A stretch of DNA of 64,000 nt, from the NCBI RefSeq assembly GCF_006517275.1, contig NZ_CP041191.1, positions 2,041,001-2,105,000 of the forward strand, in the 5' to 3' direction. The notes under the pieces were generated by a model, which had not been told where the DNA came from, searched no databases, and saw only the letters and a list, made by a program, of their open reading frames with translations. Both the position numbers and the translations under genes were made by a program. Shown one piece after another: positions 7,475 through 16,383 of the stretch (positions are counted from its first letter, which is position 1; every line of letters starts with the position of its first letter). The DNA comes from Labrenzia sp. PHM005 (GTDB lineage: Bacteria; Pseudomonadota; Alphaproteobacteria; Rhizobiales; Stappiaceae).

Positions 7475-9817
7475 ATGAAACACGATAAAATCACAGAAGC
7501 AGCTCAGACCGTCAGCGGCGCCGTGCATACCAACCGCCGGCACGACAGCGCGGAAAAACACGTCACCGGTCGGGCAGAATATTGCGACGACATTGGTGAG
7601 CCACAAGGCACGCTACATGCTTACCTGGGTGTCTCGACCGTCGCCCATGGTCTTATCAAGTCGATGGATTTGGCAGCTGTTCTGGCTGCGCCAGGTGTAG
7701 TTGGTGTGTTGACTGCCGAAGATATTCCCGGCGTCAACGACATCAGCCCGACCGGCTTGAAGGATGAGCCGGTTTTCCCGACGGAAAAGACCGAATTTCA
7801 TGGTCAGCCGCTGTTTGCGGTTGTCGCCGAAAGCCGGAATGCGGCCCGCCGCGCTGCTGAGTTGGCCGCCGTCGAATACGACGTGCTTCCGCACGCGCTG
7901 GATCCTGTCGAAGCACAAGAAGCTGGTCATCCATTTGTCACCGCTCCGTTGAAACTGGAGCGCGGTGAAGTTGACCCGGCGTTTGAAGCGGCTGAAAACC
8001 GGATCTCTGGGCAGATGCAGATCGGTGGTCAGGATCACATGTATCTGGAGGGGCAGATTGCCTTTGCTCTGCCCGGCGAGGATGACGACGTCATCGTGCA
8101 TTGTTCGACCCAGCATCCGAGTGAGGCCCAGCATATGGTGGCCCATGTGTTGGGTGTGCCGTCGAATGCTGTCACGGTCAATGTCCGGCGCATGGGCGGC
8201 GGGTTCGGCGGTAAGGAAAGCCAGATGAACCTCTTTGCCGCCGTTGCTGCGGTGGCCGCAAAGAAGTGGAATTGCCCGGTCAAAATTCGGCCCGACCGCG
8301 ACCAGGATATGACCGCGACCGGCAAACGCCATGACTTCGTCGTTGATTATGACGTTGCTTTTGATGAAGCCGGTCGCATTGAGGCTGTCGACGGTGTTTT
8401 TGCTGCGCGCTGCGGCTATTCTGCCGATCTCTCAGGACCTGTGACCGATCGGGCGCTGTTTCATGCAGACAATGCCTACTATTATCCGCATGTCCGCCTG
8501 CGCAGCCGGCCGATGAAAACCAACACGGTTTCGAATACGGCGTTTCGCGGGTTCGGAGGCCCTCAGGGCGTGGTTGCCGCCGAACGCATGATCGAAGAGA
8601 TTGCCTATGCGCTTGGCAAGGACCCTCTCGAAGTCCGCAAGGCGAATTTCTATGGTGATGCGTCTGACGGCCGCAACCTGACCCCCTATCATCAGGAGGT
8701 TGAGGACAACATCCTGCCGCGCCTGATTGCTGAACTGGAGGAAAGCGCGGACTATCAAGCCCGCCGCGACGCGATCATCGAATTCAACAAGACGTCTACG
8801 ATCATCAAAAAGGGCATTGCACTGACGCCGGTGAAATTCGGCATCTCCTTCACTGCAACCTGGTACAATCAGGCCGGTGCACTGATCCACATCTACAACG
8901 ATGGCTCCATCCACCTGAACCATGGCGGAACAGAGATGGGGCAGGGGCTGAATACCAAAATTGCCCAAGTGGTGGCCGATGCTCTTCAGGTTGATTTTGA
9001 ACGCATCAAGATCACCAAAACGACGACGGAGAAGGTCCCCAACACGTCGGCGACAGCAGCGTCTTCCGGAACGGACCTGAATGGCATGGCGGCACTGGAT
9101 GCCGCAGAGCAACTGAAAACCCGTCTGGTGGCCTTTGCTGCTGAAGCTTGGGGTGTTGAACCGGAAACTATCATCTTCCGCAACAACGCCGTCCAAGTCG
9201 GCCAAGAGATCGTGTCCTTCGACGACCTTGTGCGCAAGGCCTATATGGCGCGGGTCCATCTGTCTGCTGCCGGCTTCTACAAGACCCCAAAGATTCACTG
9301 GGACCGGGCAGCTGGTAAAGGGCGTCCGTTCTATTACTACGCCTATGGTGCCTCCTGCTCGGAAGTCTCCATCGACACACTCACTGGTGAGTACCGGGTT
9401 GAGCGGACCGATATCCTGCATGATGTCGGTAGGTCGCTGAACCCGATCCTCGACAAGGGCCAGATTGAAGGCGCGTTCATCCAGGGCATGGGCTGGCTGA
9501 CCACTGAGGAACTGTGGTGGGACAAAGCCGGACGTCTGCGGACCCACGCGCCGTCGACCTACAAGATTCCGCTCGCCTCAGACCGGCCGCGCACATTCAA
9601 CGTCAACCTGGCCGATTGGTCGGAAAACCGTGAACTGACCATCAAGAGGTCGAAAGCCGTTGGCGAACCGCCGTTCATGCTCGGCGTGTCCGTTCTGGAA
9701 GCCCTGTCGATGGCGGTTGCCAGCGTTGCCGATTACCGGGAATGTCCGCGTCTGGACGCACCTGCAACGCCAGAGCGAGTGCTGCTCGCCGTTGAACGGC
9801 TAAAGTCGAAAGGATAG
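7475..9817 (+). CDS. xdhB: xanthine dehydrogenase molybdopterin-binding subunit
   Basis: A 780-residue large subunit binding the molybdenum cofactor. Visible motifs are GGGFGGKESQ (molybdopterin loop), FRGFGGPQG, MGQGLNTKIAQV, and AVGEPPFMLG near the C terminus, which holds the catalytic glutamate of the family. The ATG at 7475 is 13 bases past the xdhA stop; a longer reading from 7289 runs inside xdhA and is rejected. Length and domain order match two-subunit XdhAB enzymes as in Rhodobacter. Confidence 0.95.
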   Translation: MKHDKITEAAQTVSGAVHTNRRHDSAEKHVTGRAEYCDDIGEPQGTLHAYLGVSTVAHGLIKSMDLAAVLAAPGVVGVLTAEDIPGVNDISPTGLKDEPVFPTEKTEFHGQPLFAVVAESRNAARRAAELAAVEYDVLPHALDPVEAQEAGHPFVTAPLKLERGEVDPAFEAAENRISGQMQIGGQDHMYLEGQIAFALPGEDDDVIVHCSTQHPSEAQHMVAHVLGVPSNAVTVNVRRMGGGFGGKESQMNLFAAVAAVAAKKWNCPVKIRPDRDQDMTATGKRHDFVVDYDVAFDEAGRIEAVDGVFAARCGYSADLSGPVTDRALFHADNAYYYPHVRLRSRPMKTNTVSNTAFRGFGGPQGVVAAERMIEEIAYALGKDPLEVRKANFYGDASDGRNLTPYHQEVEDNILPRLIAELEESADYQARRDAIIEFNKTSTIIKKGIALTPVKFGISFTATWYNQAGALIHIYNDGSIHLNHGGTEMGQGLNTKIAQVVADALQVDFERIKITKTTTEKVPNTSATAASSGTDLNGMAALDAAEQLKTRLVAFAAEAWGVEPETIIFRNNAVQVGQEIVSFDDLVRKAYMARVHLSAAGFYKTPKIHWDRAAGKGRPFYYYAYGASCSEVSIDTLTGEYRVERTDILHDVGRSLNPILDKGQIEGAFIQGMGWLTTEELWWDKAGRLRTHAPSTYKIPLASDRPRTFNVNLADWSENRELTIKRSKAVGEPPFMLGVSVLEALSMAVASVADYRECPRLDAPATPERVLLAVERLKSKG

Positions 9818-9821
9818 CATC

Positions 9822-10676
9822 ATGACTGCGCTTTCTGCCCAGGCGGCCGCGTTTTTTGATGCAGAAAGCGCGATCATCCGCGTCGAATTGACAGCCGTTC
9901 GCGGTTCTTCTCCGCGCGAAGCGGGGACCGAGATGTTCGTCGCCCCAACCGTGCTTTGGGGCACAATCGGTGGTGGGCGGCTGGAGCAGATCGCCATCGA
10001 ACGCGGCCGTGGCATGCTTGAAGACAACAAGCTCACGGAAACAATGGATGTGCCACTGGGCCCGGAAATCGGCCAATGCTGCGGCGGTCATGTAAGTCTG
10101 CGCTTGACCCGCATGCACACTCAAGACCGCCGGGAAGCCTTGCAGCGGATCCGGGCAGAAGAAAACGATCAGCAACATGTCTACATCATGGGTGCCGGGC
10201 ATGTCGGACGGGCTCTTGCCAATGTGCTGCAGCATGCACCTGTGAAATGTGTTCTGGTCGATATGCGCCAGGAAGAATTGCAGAAGTGCGATGCTGCGGT
10301 CGAGAAGCGGCTGCGGGCGCTTCCAGAAGTGGATGTGTTCAACGCACCGCCGAACAGCGCATTTATCGTGCTAACACATGACCATGGGCTCGACTTTTTG
10401 CTGACGTCGGCAGCCCTTGAACTTGGTCATGCCGCTTATGTCGGCATGATCGGATCCGACACCAAACGCGCCAAGTTGCGTTCCTGGTGCTGGACCCATT
10501 GTAACGGTCTGACCATTGACCAGCTGACCTGTCCCATCGGGGCAACTGCCAGCCGGGACAAAAGGCCGGAAATCATCGCTTCATTTGTCGCTGCTGAGGT
10601 GTTGACCGCTCTGACCGCGGATCAGCAGGTCTCACGCAGCAGGGAGGAAGCTGCGCTGCTGGAAGCCGCGCAGTAA
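9822..10676 (+). CDS. xdhC: xanthine dehydrogenase accessory protein XdhC
   Basis: A 284-residue molybdenum-cofactor chaperone. XdhC proteins bind Moco, favour its sulfuration and hand it to XdhB; this is family knowledge. The N-terminal XdhC/CoxI domain has VRGSSPREAGTEM and GTIGGGRLEQ. A Rossmann domain follows (IMGAGHVGRALANVLQ, about residue 125) with the conserved TCPIG near residue 240. The gene begins 4 bp after xdhB, indicating co-translation. Confidence 0.93.
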   Translation: MTALSAQAAAFFDAESAIIRVELTAVRGSSPREAGTEMFVAPTVLWGTIGGGRLEQIAIERGRGMLEDNKLTETMDVPLGPEIGQCCGGHVSLRLTRMHTQDRREALQRIRAEENDQQHVYIMGAGHVGRALANVLQHAPVKCVLVDMRQEELQKCDAAVEKRLRALPEVDVFNAPPNSAFIVLTHDHGLDFLLTSAALELGHAAYVGMIGSDTKRAKLRSWCWTHCNGLTIDQLTCPIGATASRDKRPEIIASFVAAEVLTALTADQQVSRSREEAALLEAAQ

Positions 10677-10741
10677 ATCACAAGGCTCACTGCGCCTGAG
10701 GAGAGGCGAAGTGTGTCTTTTTGACGGAAAGGAGACCCGGT

Positions 10742-12325
10742 ATGCGGGTTGGGAGCTTCGACTATAAATTGTTCTCAAGAGGCGATTTCAGCGCCTTTTG
10801 GGCGCTGTTCACCGACAACCTTGTCAATCTGATGGTGCTTGGTGGCATCTGTCAGTTTGTCTTCCAGATGCCGGCCGAGATCGTCTACGGACGCATCGTT
10901 CCGGGGGCAGCAGTAGCCATCCTGGCCGGTGTCGCGGTCTATGTGCTGCTGGCTCGGCGTGCCGCTGCCGAGCATGGCCGTGACGTTACTGCGCTGCCGT
11001 ACGGTATCTCCACACCGGTGATGTTCGTCTATCTCTTCGGCGTGATTGGGCCGATCTATTGGTCGACAAACGATCCGGTTCTTGCGTGGCAGGTGGGCAT
11101 CGGTGCCGGTTTCCTTGGCGGTATTGTTGCAGCTCTTGGCGCCATCATTGGGCCATGGCTGAAGAAGGTCACACCACGTGCTGGCATGCTCGGCACCTTG
11201 TGCGGCATTGCGCTTGTCTTCATCGGCACGGTTCCGCTGGCGACGGTTTTTGAAAATCCGTTCATCGGTTTTGCCTCGATGATCATCATTCTGTGGGGCC
11301 TGGTTGGCCGGTTCCGTTTGCCGTTCAATATTCCGGCAGGCCTGCTTGCGCTCATCATCGGTACTGCTGTCGCGCTGATGATCGGCCAATCGTCCTTCAG
11401 CTTCGAAGGTGTTGGTTTTTATCCGCCGCTTCCATACTTCGGTGACTTGCTTGCCGGTATCCAGCACCTCTTTGCACATCCGGAGCTGTTCCTGGTTCTG
11501 GTTCCGGTTCAGATCTACAACTTCATCGAAACGATGAACAACGTGGAGAGCGCGGAAGCTGCTGGTGATCACTACCCGGTTGCTGCCTGCCAGATCACCG
11601 ATGGTGCCGGTACTATGATCGGTGCTCTGTTTGGCTCGCCGTTCCCGACCACCGCCTACATCGGTCATCCGGCCTACAAGCGCATGGGGGCACATTCCGG
11701 TTACATCATCGGTGTTGGGATTGTCATTCCGCTCGCAGCCCTGTTCGGTTTCCTGGCTTTCTTGAGCAATCTGATCCCGGTTGCCGCTGCTGCTCCGGTT
11801 CTGGTGTTTGTCGCGCTTAGCCTGATCACCAACACGGCTCATGCGGTTAAGGTTGAGCACATGGCGGCTGTTACTATCGCAATGATGCCGCATGTGTCGG
11901 CGTTCCTGGTCATCAAGTGGGGGTCTTTGATGGGGGCGCTCAATGCGACCGGTGCACAAGAAGTCCTGCCACTTGGGTCGCCTGAACTGACTGCTGCATT
12001 GCTTCAGCAAGGCGCGCATTATGCCGGCCATCTGGCGCTCAGTCAGGGCGCGATCCTTACCGGCCTGATTTGGGGCGCGATTGTCGCCAGTGTCATCGAT
12101 GGCAAGTTCCGGATTGCTGCAGGATTTGCATTCGCCGCCTTTGTGATGTCGTCGGTTGGCGTGGTTCATTCTGCGACGCTGCATATGCCGGAATTCGGTG
12201 CCGTTAGCCTTGGATACCTGATCGCGGCCGCGTTCCTGGTCATCTATCCGATCTTCCACAAGGAAGAGGCGATTGTTCCGGAAACGGATGGTCTTGTGCA
12301 GCCGCAGGCCACTCCGGGCGAATAA
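10742..12325 (+). CDS. NCS2/AzgA-like purine permease
   Basis: A 527-residue polytopic membrane protein of the NCS2 superfamily, nearer the AzgA-like uncharacterised branch than the UraA/XanQ type encoded at 2543-3970. Features include FTDNLVNLMVLGG near the N terminus, TALPYGISTP, and the long motif from IETMNNVESAEAAGD to GHPAYKRMGAHSGY in the middle. AAGGAG lies 8-9 bases before the ATG at 10742, so this start is chosen over an upstream TTG at 10721. Position between xdhC and guanine deaminase suggests uptake of guanine, hypoxanthine or xanthine. Confidence 0.85.
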   Translation: MRVGSFDYKLFSRGDFSAFWALFTDNLVNLMVLGGICQFVFQMPAEIVYGRIVPGAAVAILAGVAVYVLLARRAAAEHGRDVTALPYGISTPVMFVYLFGVIGPIYWSTNDPVLAWQVGIGAGFLGGIVAALGAIIGPWLKKVTPRAGMLGTLCGIALVFIGTVPLATVFENPFIGFASMIIILWGLVGRFRLPFNIPAGLLALIIGTAVALMIGQSSFSFEGVGFYPPLPYFGDLLAGIQHLFAHPELFLVLVPVQIYNFIETMNNVESAEAAGDHYPVAACQITDGAGTMIGALFGSPFPTTAYIGHPAYKRMGAHSGYIIGVGIVIPLAALFGFLAFLSNLIPVAAAAPVLVFVALSLITNTAHAVKVEHMAAVTIAMMPHVSAFLVIKWGSLMGALNATGAQEVLPLGSPELTAALLQQGAHYAGHLALSQGAILTGLIWGAIVASVIDGKFRIAAGFAFAAFVMSSVGVVHSATLHMPEFGAVSLGYLIAAAFLVIYPIFHKEEAIVPETDGLVQPQATPGE

Positions 12326-12347
12326 CAACTTAAATCCAAACACCCGA

Positions 12348-12368
12348 CGGGGCGGCTTGGCCGCCCCG
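12348..12368 (+). other. stable hairpin between permease and guaD
   Basis: Perfect 9-bp GC stem CGGGGCGGC/GCCGCCCCG with a TTG loop in the 65-base spacer. It is followed by A-rich sequence rather than a T tract, so it is more likely an mRNA-stabilising or processing hairpin than a terminator. Confidence 0.5.
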
Positions 12369-12396
12369 ACAAAAACGAAAATAGGATGCTGTGACC

Positions 12397-13746
12397 ATGC
12401 ACTCTGACCGTTTGATGCTCCGTGGCCGCCTTCTGACCTTTAATTCAGAGCCTCAAAGCGCGGAGGACACGTCCTCCTATGATTACATCGAGGATGGGGC
12501 GCTCCTTGTTGAAAACGGGCATATCGTTGCCCGCGGCGAATTCAGCGATCTGATTGTAGATGCGACGGGAGTCGAAATCGTCGATCACCGGCCGCATCTT
12601 ATCATGGCCGGGTTCATCGATACGCACATTCATTTTCCCCAAGTGCAGGTGATTGCGTCTTGGGGCGCGCAGCTTCTCGATTGGCTGAACACCTACACTT
12701 TCCCGGAAGAAACCCGTTTTGCCAACGAAGGCCACGCCGCTTCTATGGCCTGCCGGTTCTTTGATCTCCTGACAAATCATGGCACTACCACCTCGGTTGC
12801 TTATTGTTCGGTCCATAAGGGCTCGGCAAATGCTTATTTTGAAGAGGCCGAACAGCGCAATATGCGGGTGATCGGCGGCAAGGTTCTGATGGACCGCAAC
12901 GCTCCGGACGGCCTGCGAGACACCCCAAAAAGCGGCTATGACGACACCAAGGAATTGATTGCCAAGTGGCACGGTAAAGGCCGGGCGAGTTATGCAATCA
13001 CACCGCGGTTTGCAATCACGTCAACGCCGGAGCAAATGGAAATGGCGGGGGCTTTGGCCGCTGAGCATTCGGACTGTTTCGTGCAGACGCATTTGTCTGA
13101 AAACAAGAACGAGATTGCTTACACCCTGGAGCTTTATCCCTGGGCGCGCGATTATCTCGATGTCTACCAGAACTATGGCCTTTTGAGTGATAAGATGCTG
13201 CTCGGCCACTCGATCCATCTGGAACCTCGGGAAATTGCCGTGATGGCTGAAACCGGCTCCCGGCCTGTGTTCTGTCCGACCTCAAACCTGTTCCTGGGCA
13301 GCGGCCTCTTCAACGAAGAGAAGATGCGTGAGAATGGGATTGTCAGTGGCATTGCGACCGATATTGGTGCCGGAACCAGCTACTCCATGCTGCAAACGCT
13401 GAACGAGGGATACAAGATCCTGCAGCTTCAGGACCAGAAGCTTCATCCGCTGCGCGCGTTCCACTGGATGACCCGTGGCAATGCGGTGGCGCTTGGCCTG
13501 GAAGACAAAATTGGCACGCTCGACGTGGGAACAGAGGCTGATATCGTTGTTCTGAATTCCAGGGCAACGGATGCCATGGCGCTCAGGATGGAGCGGGCAT
13601 CTACATTGTCTGAAGAACTCTTTATCCTGCAGATGCTCGGCGACGACCGCTCAGTTGAGGAGGTTTATGTCGCTGGCCAAGCCCAAAAATCCGGCCGCCG
13701 CTGTACTGATACGCGGCAACAGGAGAAGGTGCTTGAACTCGCTTAG
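12397..13746 (+). CDS. guaD: guanine deaminase
   Basis: A 449-residue amidohydrolase converting guanine to xanthine and ammonia, feeding the adjacent xanthine dehydrogenase. Zinc-site motifs are visible: DTHIHFPQ (His77, His79), HLSENKNEI, LLGHSIHL and IATDIGAGTSYSML with the metal/catalytic Asp. An in-frame GTG six bases upstream (12391) is an alternative start; AGGA at 12383-12386 suits either poorly, so the start is uncertain by two codons. It is the last gene of the purine run and shares a stop-overlapping hairpin with the convergent ABC gene. Confidence 0.92.
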   Translation: MHSDRLMLRGRLLTFNSEPQSAEDTSSYDYIEDGALLVENGHIVARGEFSDLIVDATGVEIVDHRPHLIMAGFIDTHIHFPQVQVIASWGAQLLDWLNTYTFPEETRFANEGHAASMACRFFDLLTNHGTTTSVAYCSVHKGSANAYFEEAEQRNMRVIGGKVLMDRNAPDGLRDTPKSGYDDTKELIAKWHGKGRASYAITPRFAITSTPEQMEMAGALAAEHSDCFVQTHLSENKNEIAYTLELYPWARDYLDVYQNYGLLSDKMLLGHSIHLEPREIAVMAETGSRPVFCPTSNLFLGSGLFNEEKMRENGIVSGIATDIGAGTSYSMLQTLNEGYKILQLQDQKLHPLRAFHWMTRGNAVALGLEDKIGTLDVGTEADIVVLNSRATDAMALRMERASTLSEELFILQMLGDDRSVEEVYVAGQAQKSGRRCTDTRQQEKVLELA

Positions 13747-13751
13747 ATTAA

Positions 13752-13778
13752 GAGTTCGCCTGAAAGCTAGGCGAACTC
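13752..13778. terminator. bidirectional hairpin terminator overlapping the ABC gene stop
   Basis: Perfect 10-bp stem GAGTTCGCCT/AGGCGAACTC with a 7-base loop, followed on the plus strand by TTTG. The right arm contains the stop codon and last codons of the minus-strand ATPase gene. It separates convergent guaD from the importer operon. Confidence 0.65.
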
Positions 13779-14543
13779 TTTGAAATTCTGCAAGGCTTCG
13801 CGGCTGTAGCCATGCGAGGCAGTCCAGAGCTGGCGGGTGTACTCATGCGTGACATCACCGGAGCGCATTTGGTCTTCGGTGATTTCCTCGATGATTTCAC
13901 CCCGGTTCATCACTGCAATCTTGCTGCACAGGTGCCCAACCACTGCAAGATCATGACTGACCATCAAATAGGTCAATCCATGTTTGCGGCGGAGATCAGA
14001 CAGAAGGTTCAGGATTTCCGCCTGGACTGACACATCAAGTGCGCTGGTCGGCTCATCTAGCAACAAAACCCGGGGTTCCAGGATCAGCGCCCGGGCAATG
14101 GCGACGCGCTGGCGCTGGCCGCCGGAGAGTTGGTGCGGGTAGCGGAAACGGAATTCTGGCCCAAGGCCCACCTCGTTCAGGATGCGGATGATCCGATCAT
14201 CCCGATTGTCCAGTCCATGAATGGCCAGTGGTTCGCTGAGCGTGTCATTGACGGTCTTGCGCGGGTGCAGCGATCCGTAAGGATCCTGAAACACCATCTG
14301 CATGTGTTTGCGGGAAGCGATGGAGCGTTTGTGCTCCAGCGGCGTGCCGTCAATCTTTATTGTGCCGCTCCAGTGCGGAACGATCCCGACCATGGCGCGC
14401 AGGATCGTTGATTTGCCGGAACCGGATTCGCCGACCAGGCCGTAGCTTTCGCCCTCAGGCACAGTGAGAGCTGCATTTTTCACGGCGTGGATTTCGGCGC
14501 CCTTGTGCCCGAACACGATGTCCAAATTCTGGATCTCGATCAT
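13767..14543 (-). CDS. dipeptide/oligopeptide-type ABC transporter ATP-binding protein (DppF-like)
   Basis: A 258-residue ABC ATPase. Walker A is GESGSGKST (near residue 40), signature LSGGQRQRVAIARAL, Walker B VLLLDEPTSALD. It is the second ATPase of a DppBCDF-type importer; its ATG overlaps the stop of the preceding ATPase gene. It energises import through the membrane pair encoded upstream. Substrate specificity is set by the binding protein at 17640-19247. Confidence 0.9.
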   Translation of the reverse strand: MIEIQNLDIVFGHKGAEIHAVKNAALTVPEGESYGLVGESGSGKSTILRAMVGIVPHWSGTIKIDGTPLEHKRSIASRKHMQMVFQDPYGSLHPRKTVNDTLSEPLAIHGLDNRDDRIIRILNEVGLGPEFRFRYPHQLSGGQRQRVAIARALILEPRVLLLDEPTSALDVSVQAEILNLLSDLRRKHGLTYLMVSHDLAVVGHLCSKIAVMNRGEIIEEITEDQMRSGDVTHEYTRQLWTASHGYSREALQNFKEFA

Positions 14544-15451
14544 CAGCGCAATACTCCATCGGCGTGATTTTCGCCAGTCATCCAGGATGGATCACGTTTC
14601 AGGACAGGCAGATCGTCATGTTTACCATCGAGCTGCGGCAAGCAATTCAAGAGGCCCTTGGTGTAAGGATGTTGCGCCTTGTCGAGATGTTTGGCGTCCA
14701 GGCTTTCCATGATCCTGCCGCCATACATGACTAGGACCCGGTCGCAAAAGCTTGAGACCAGATGCAGGTCGTGGCTGATCAGCACAAGGCCCATACCGCG
14801 TTCACGGACCATGTCATCCAAAAGCGCCAGAACTTGCATCTGTACGGTTACGTCGAGAGCAGATGTCGGTTCGTCCGCGATCATCACCTGCGGATTGGTG
14901 ATCAGCATCATGGCGATCATGATGCGCTGGCCCATGCCGCCGGAAACCTGGTGCGGATAAAGATTGTAGACCTTTTCCGGCTCCCGGATTCGAACGGTTT
15001 CCAGCATGGCCAAGGCACGTTGCCGTGCTTCTGCTTTAGAAACTTTTTCGTGTTTGCGGCAGCTCTCTGCGATCTGGGCGCCAACGGTCATCACAGGATT
15101 TAGCGAATACTTCGGATCCTGCATGATCATAGAAATGCGCGAGCCGCGAATGGACCGCATGGTCTTTTCATTCGCCTTCATCAGATCAATACCGTCGAAG
15201 GTCATCTGGCTGGCATCGATCGAGCCGTTCCCAGCGGTCAGCCTGAGTAGCGCGCGGCCGGTCTGGGATTTGCCGGAACCGGATTCCCCGACAATTCCGA
15301 GCCGCTCCCGGCCAAGATCGAAACTGACGCCTCTAACCGCATGTACCGGGCCTTTGGGCGTTGAAAAACGGACGTGAAGATCGCGGACGGATATCAACGG
15401 TGACGTATTTTGTGCTTCAGGCGTCGGCATCGGATGGACAATCTCGTTCAT
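14543..15451 (-). CDS. dipeptide/oligopeptide-type ABC transporter ATP-binding protein (DppD-like)
   Basis: A 302-residue ABC ATPase with Walker A GESGSGKSQT, signature VSGGMGQRIMIAMML and Walker B VMIADEPTSALD, followed by the C-terminal oligopeptide-transporter extension (HPYTKGLLNCLPQL). The ATG at 15451 is chosen over a TTG at 15457 because GGGAGGG lies about 9 bases upstream. It partners the DppF-like ATPase. Confidence 0.9.
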   Translation of the reverse strand: MNEIVHPMPTPEAQNTSPLISVRDLHVRFSTPKGPVHAVRGVSFDLGRERLGIVGESGSGKSQTGRALLRLTAGNGSIDASQMTFDGIDLMKANEKTMRSIRGSRISMIMQDPKYSLNPVMTVGAQIAESCRKHEKVSKAEARQRALAMLETVRIREPEKVYNLYPHQVSGGMGQRIMIAMMLITNPQVMIADEPTSALDVTVQMQVLALLDDMVRERGMGLVLISHDLHLVSSFCDRVLVMYGGRIMESLDAKHLDKAQHPYTKGLLNCLPQLDGKHDDLPVLKRDPSWMTGENHADGVLR

Positions 15452-15453
15452 GA

Positions 15454-16383
15454 TCAATGCCCTCCCGAATTGCGCGGATCGAGCACATCTCTGAGGCCAT
15501 CACCGAGCAGGTTAAACCCGAGAGAGACCATAAGGATAGCAATTCCGGGGATGGTCGGCACCCACCATTGATCCAAGAGATAATCGCGGCCGGTCGCGAT
15601 CATCGCCCCCCATTCGGCAAGTGGCGGCTGTGCACCCAATCCGAGGAAGCCAAGGCCGGCAGCGGTCAGGATGATCCCCGCCATGTCGAGCGTCAAGCGG
15701 ACAATTGTCGAAGACAGGCACATCGGCATGATGTGAGAGAACAGAATGCGGATCCGTGAAGCGCCCATGATCTCGGCGGCCATGATGTATTCGCTGCTGC
15801 GCAAGGTCAGCGTTTCCGCCCGCGCCAGACGGGCGTAAGGCGACCATGTGGTGAGCGCGATGGCCAGGACAGCGTTCTCAAGACCCGGTCCGAGGACGGC
15901 GACAAAGGCGAGCGCCAGGATCAAGCGTGGGAAGGCTAGGAATATGTCAGTGATCCGCATCAAGACCTTGTCCACGACACCGCCGAGCAAGCCAGACGCT
16001 GTGCCAACGATCAGGCCGATCGGCATGACAATGATCGACACAAGGAAGATGATGTAAAGCGTCACTCGGGAGCCCCAGACAATTCGGGCAAAGACATCAC
16101 GGCCAAGTTCATCCGTACCGAACCAGTGCTCTGCACTCGGTGGCTGCAGGCGGTTGGGCAGATCCTGTGCAACACCATCGCCACCGGCAATCCAGGGCGC
16201 GAACAGGGCGACCAGGCACAGAAAGGAAACGATGATGAGGCCGAGCATTGCAATCGGATTGGTCTTAAATGACAGCCAGCCGATATAGGCGCGCTGACAC
16301 TTGGCCTGAAACGCGTTCTTGGGAAAATCCGCCAATAGCCAGGCGGTCAGTCCCGTATTTGTTTTGAGGGTTACATCTGACAT
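15454..16383 (-). CDS. ABC transporter permease (DppC-like)
   Basis: A 309-residue inner-membrane permease. The N-terminal OppC-type segment has one transmembrane helix (about residues 40-62), then the binding-protein-dependent domain with about five more. The EAA-type cytoplasmic loop reads EIMGASRIRILFSHIMP, and HWFGTDELGRDVFARI is typical of DppC/OppC. The start overlaps the stop of the DppB-like gene. Confidence 0.9.
   Translation of the reverse strand: MSDVTLKTNTGLTAWLLADFPKNAFQAKCQRAYIGWLSFKTNPIAMLGLIIVSFLCLVALFAPWIAGGDGVAQDLPNRLQPPSAEHWFGTDELGRDVFARIVWGSRVTLYIIFLVSIIVMPIGLIVGTASGLLGGVVDKVLMRITDIFLAFPRLILALAFVAVLGPGLENAVLAIALTTWSPYARLARAETLTLRSSEYIMAAEIMGASRIRILFSHIMPMCLSSTIVRLTLDMAGIILTAAGLGFLGLGAQPPLAEWGAMIATGRDYLLDQWWVPTIPGIAILMVSLGFNLLGDGLRDVLDPRNSGGH

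Noticed and set aside
8432..9547. 371-residue minus-strand open frame
   Set aside because: Antisense shadow of xdhB, whose motifs are unambiguous on the plus strand.
10775..12343. 522-residue minus-strand open frame
   Set aside because: It is the antisense shadow of the AzgA-like permease; it has highly charged, low-hydrophobicity composition, no ribosome site and no recognisable domain.
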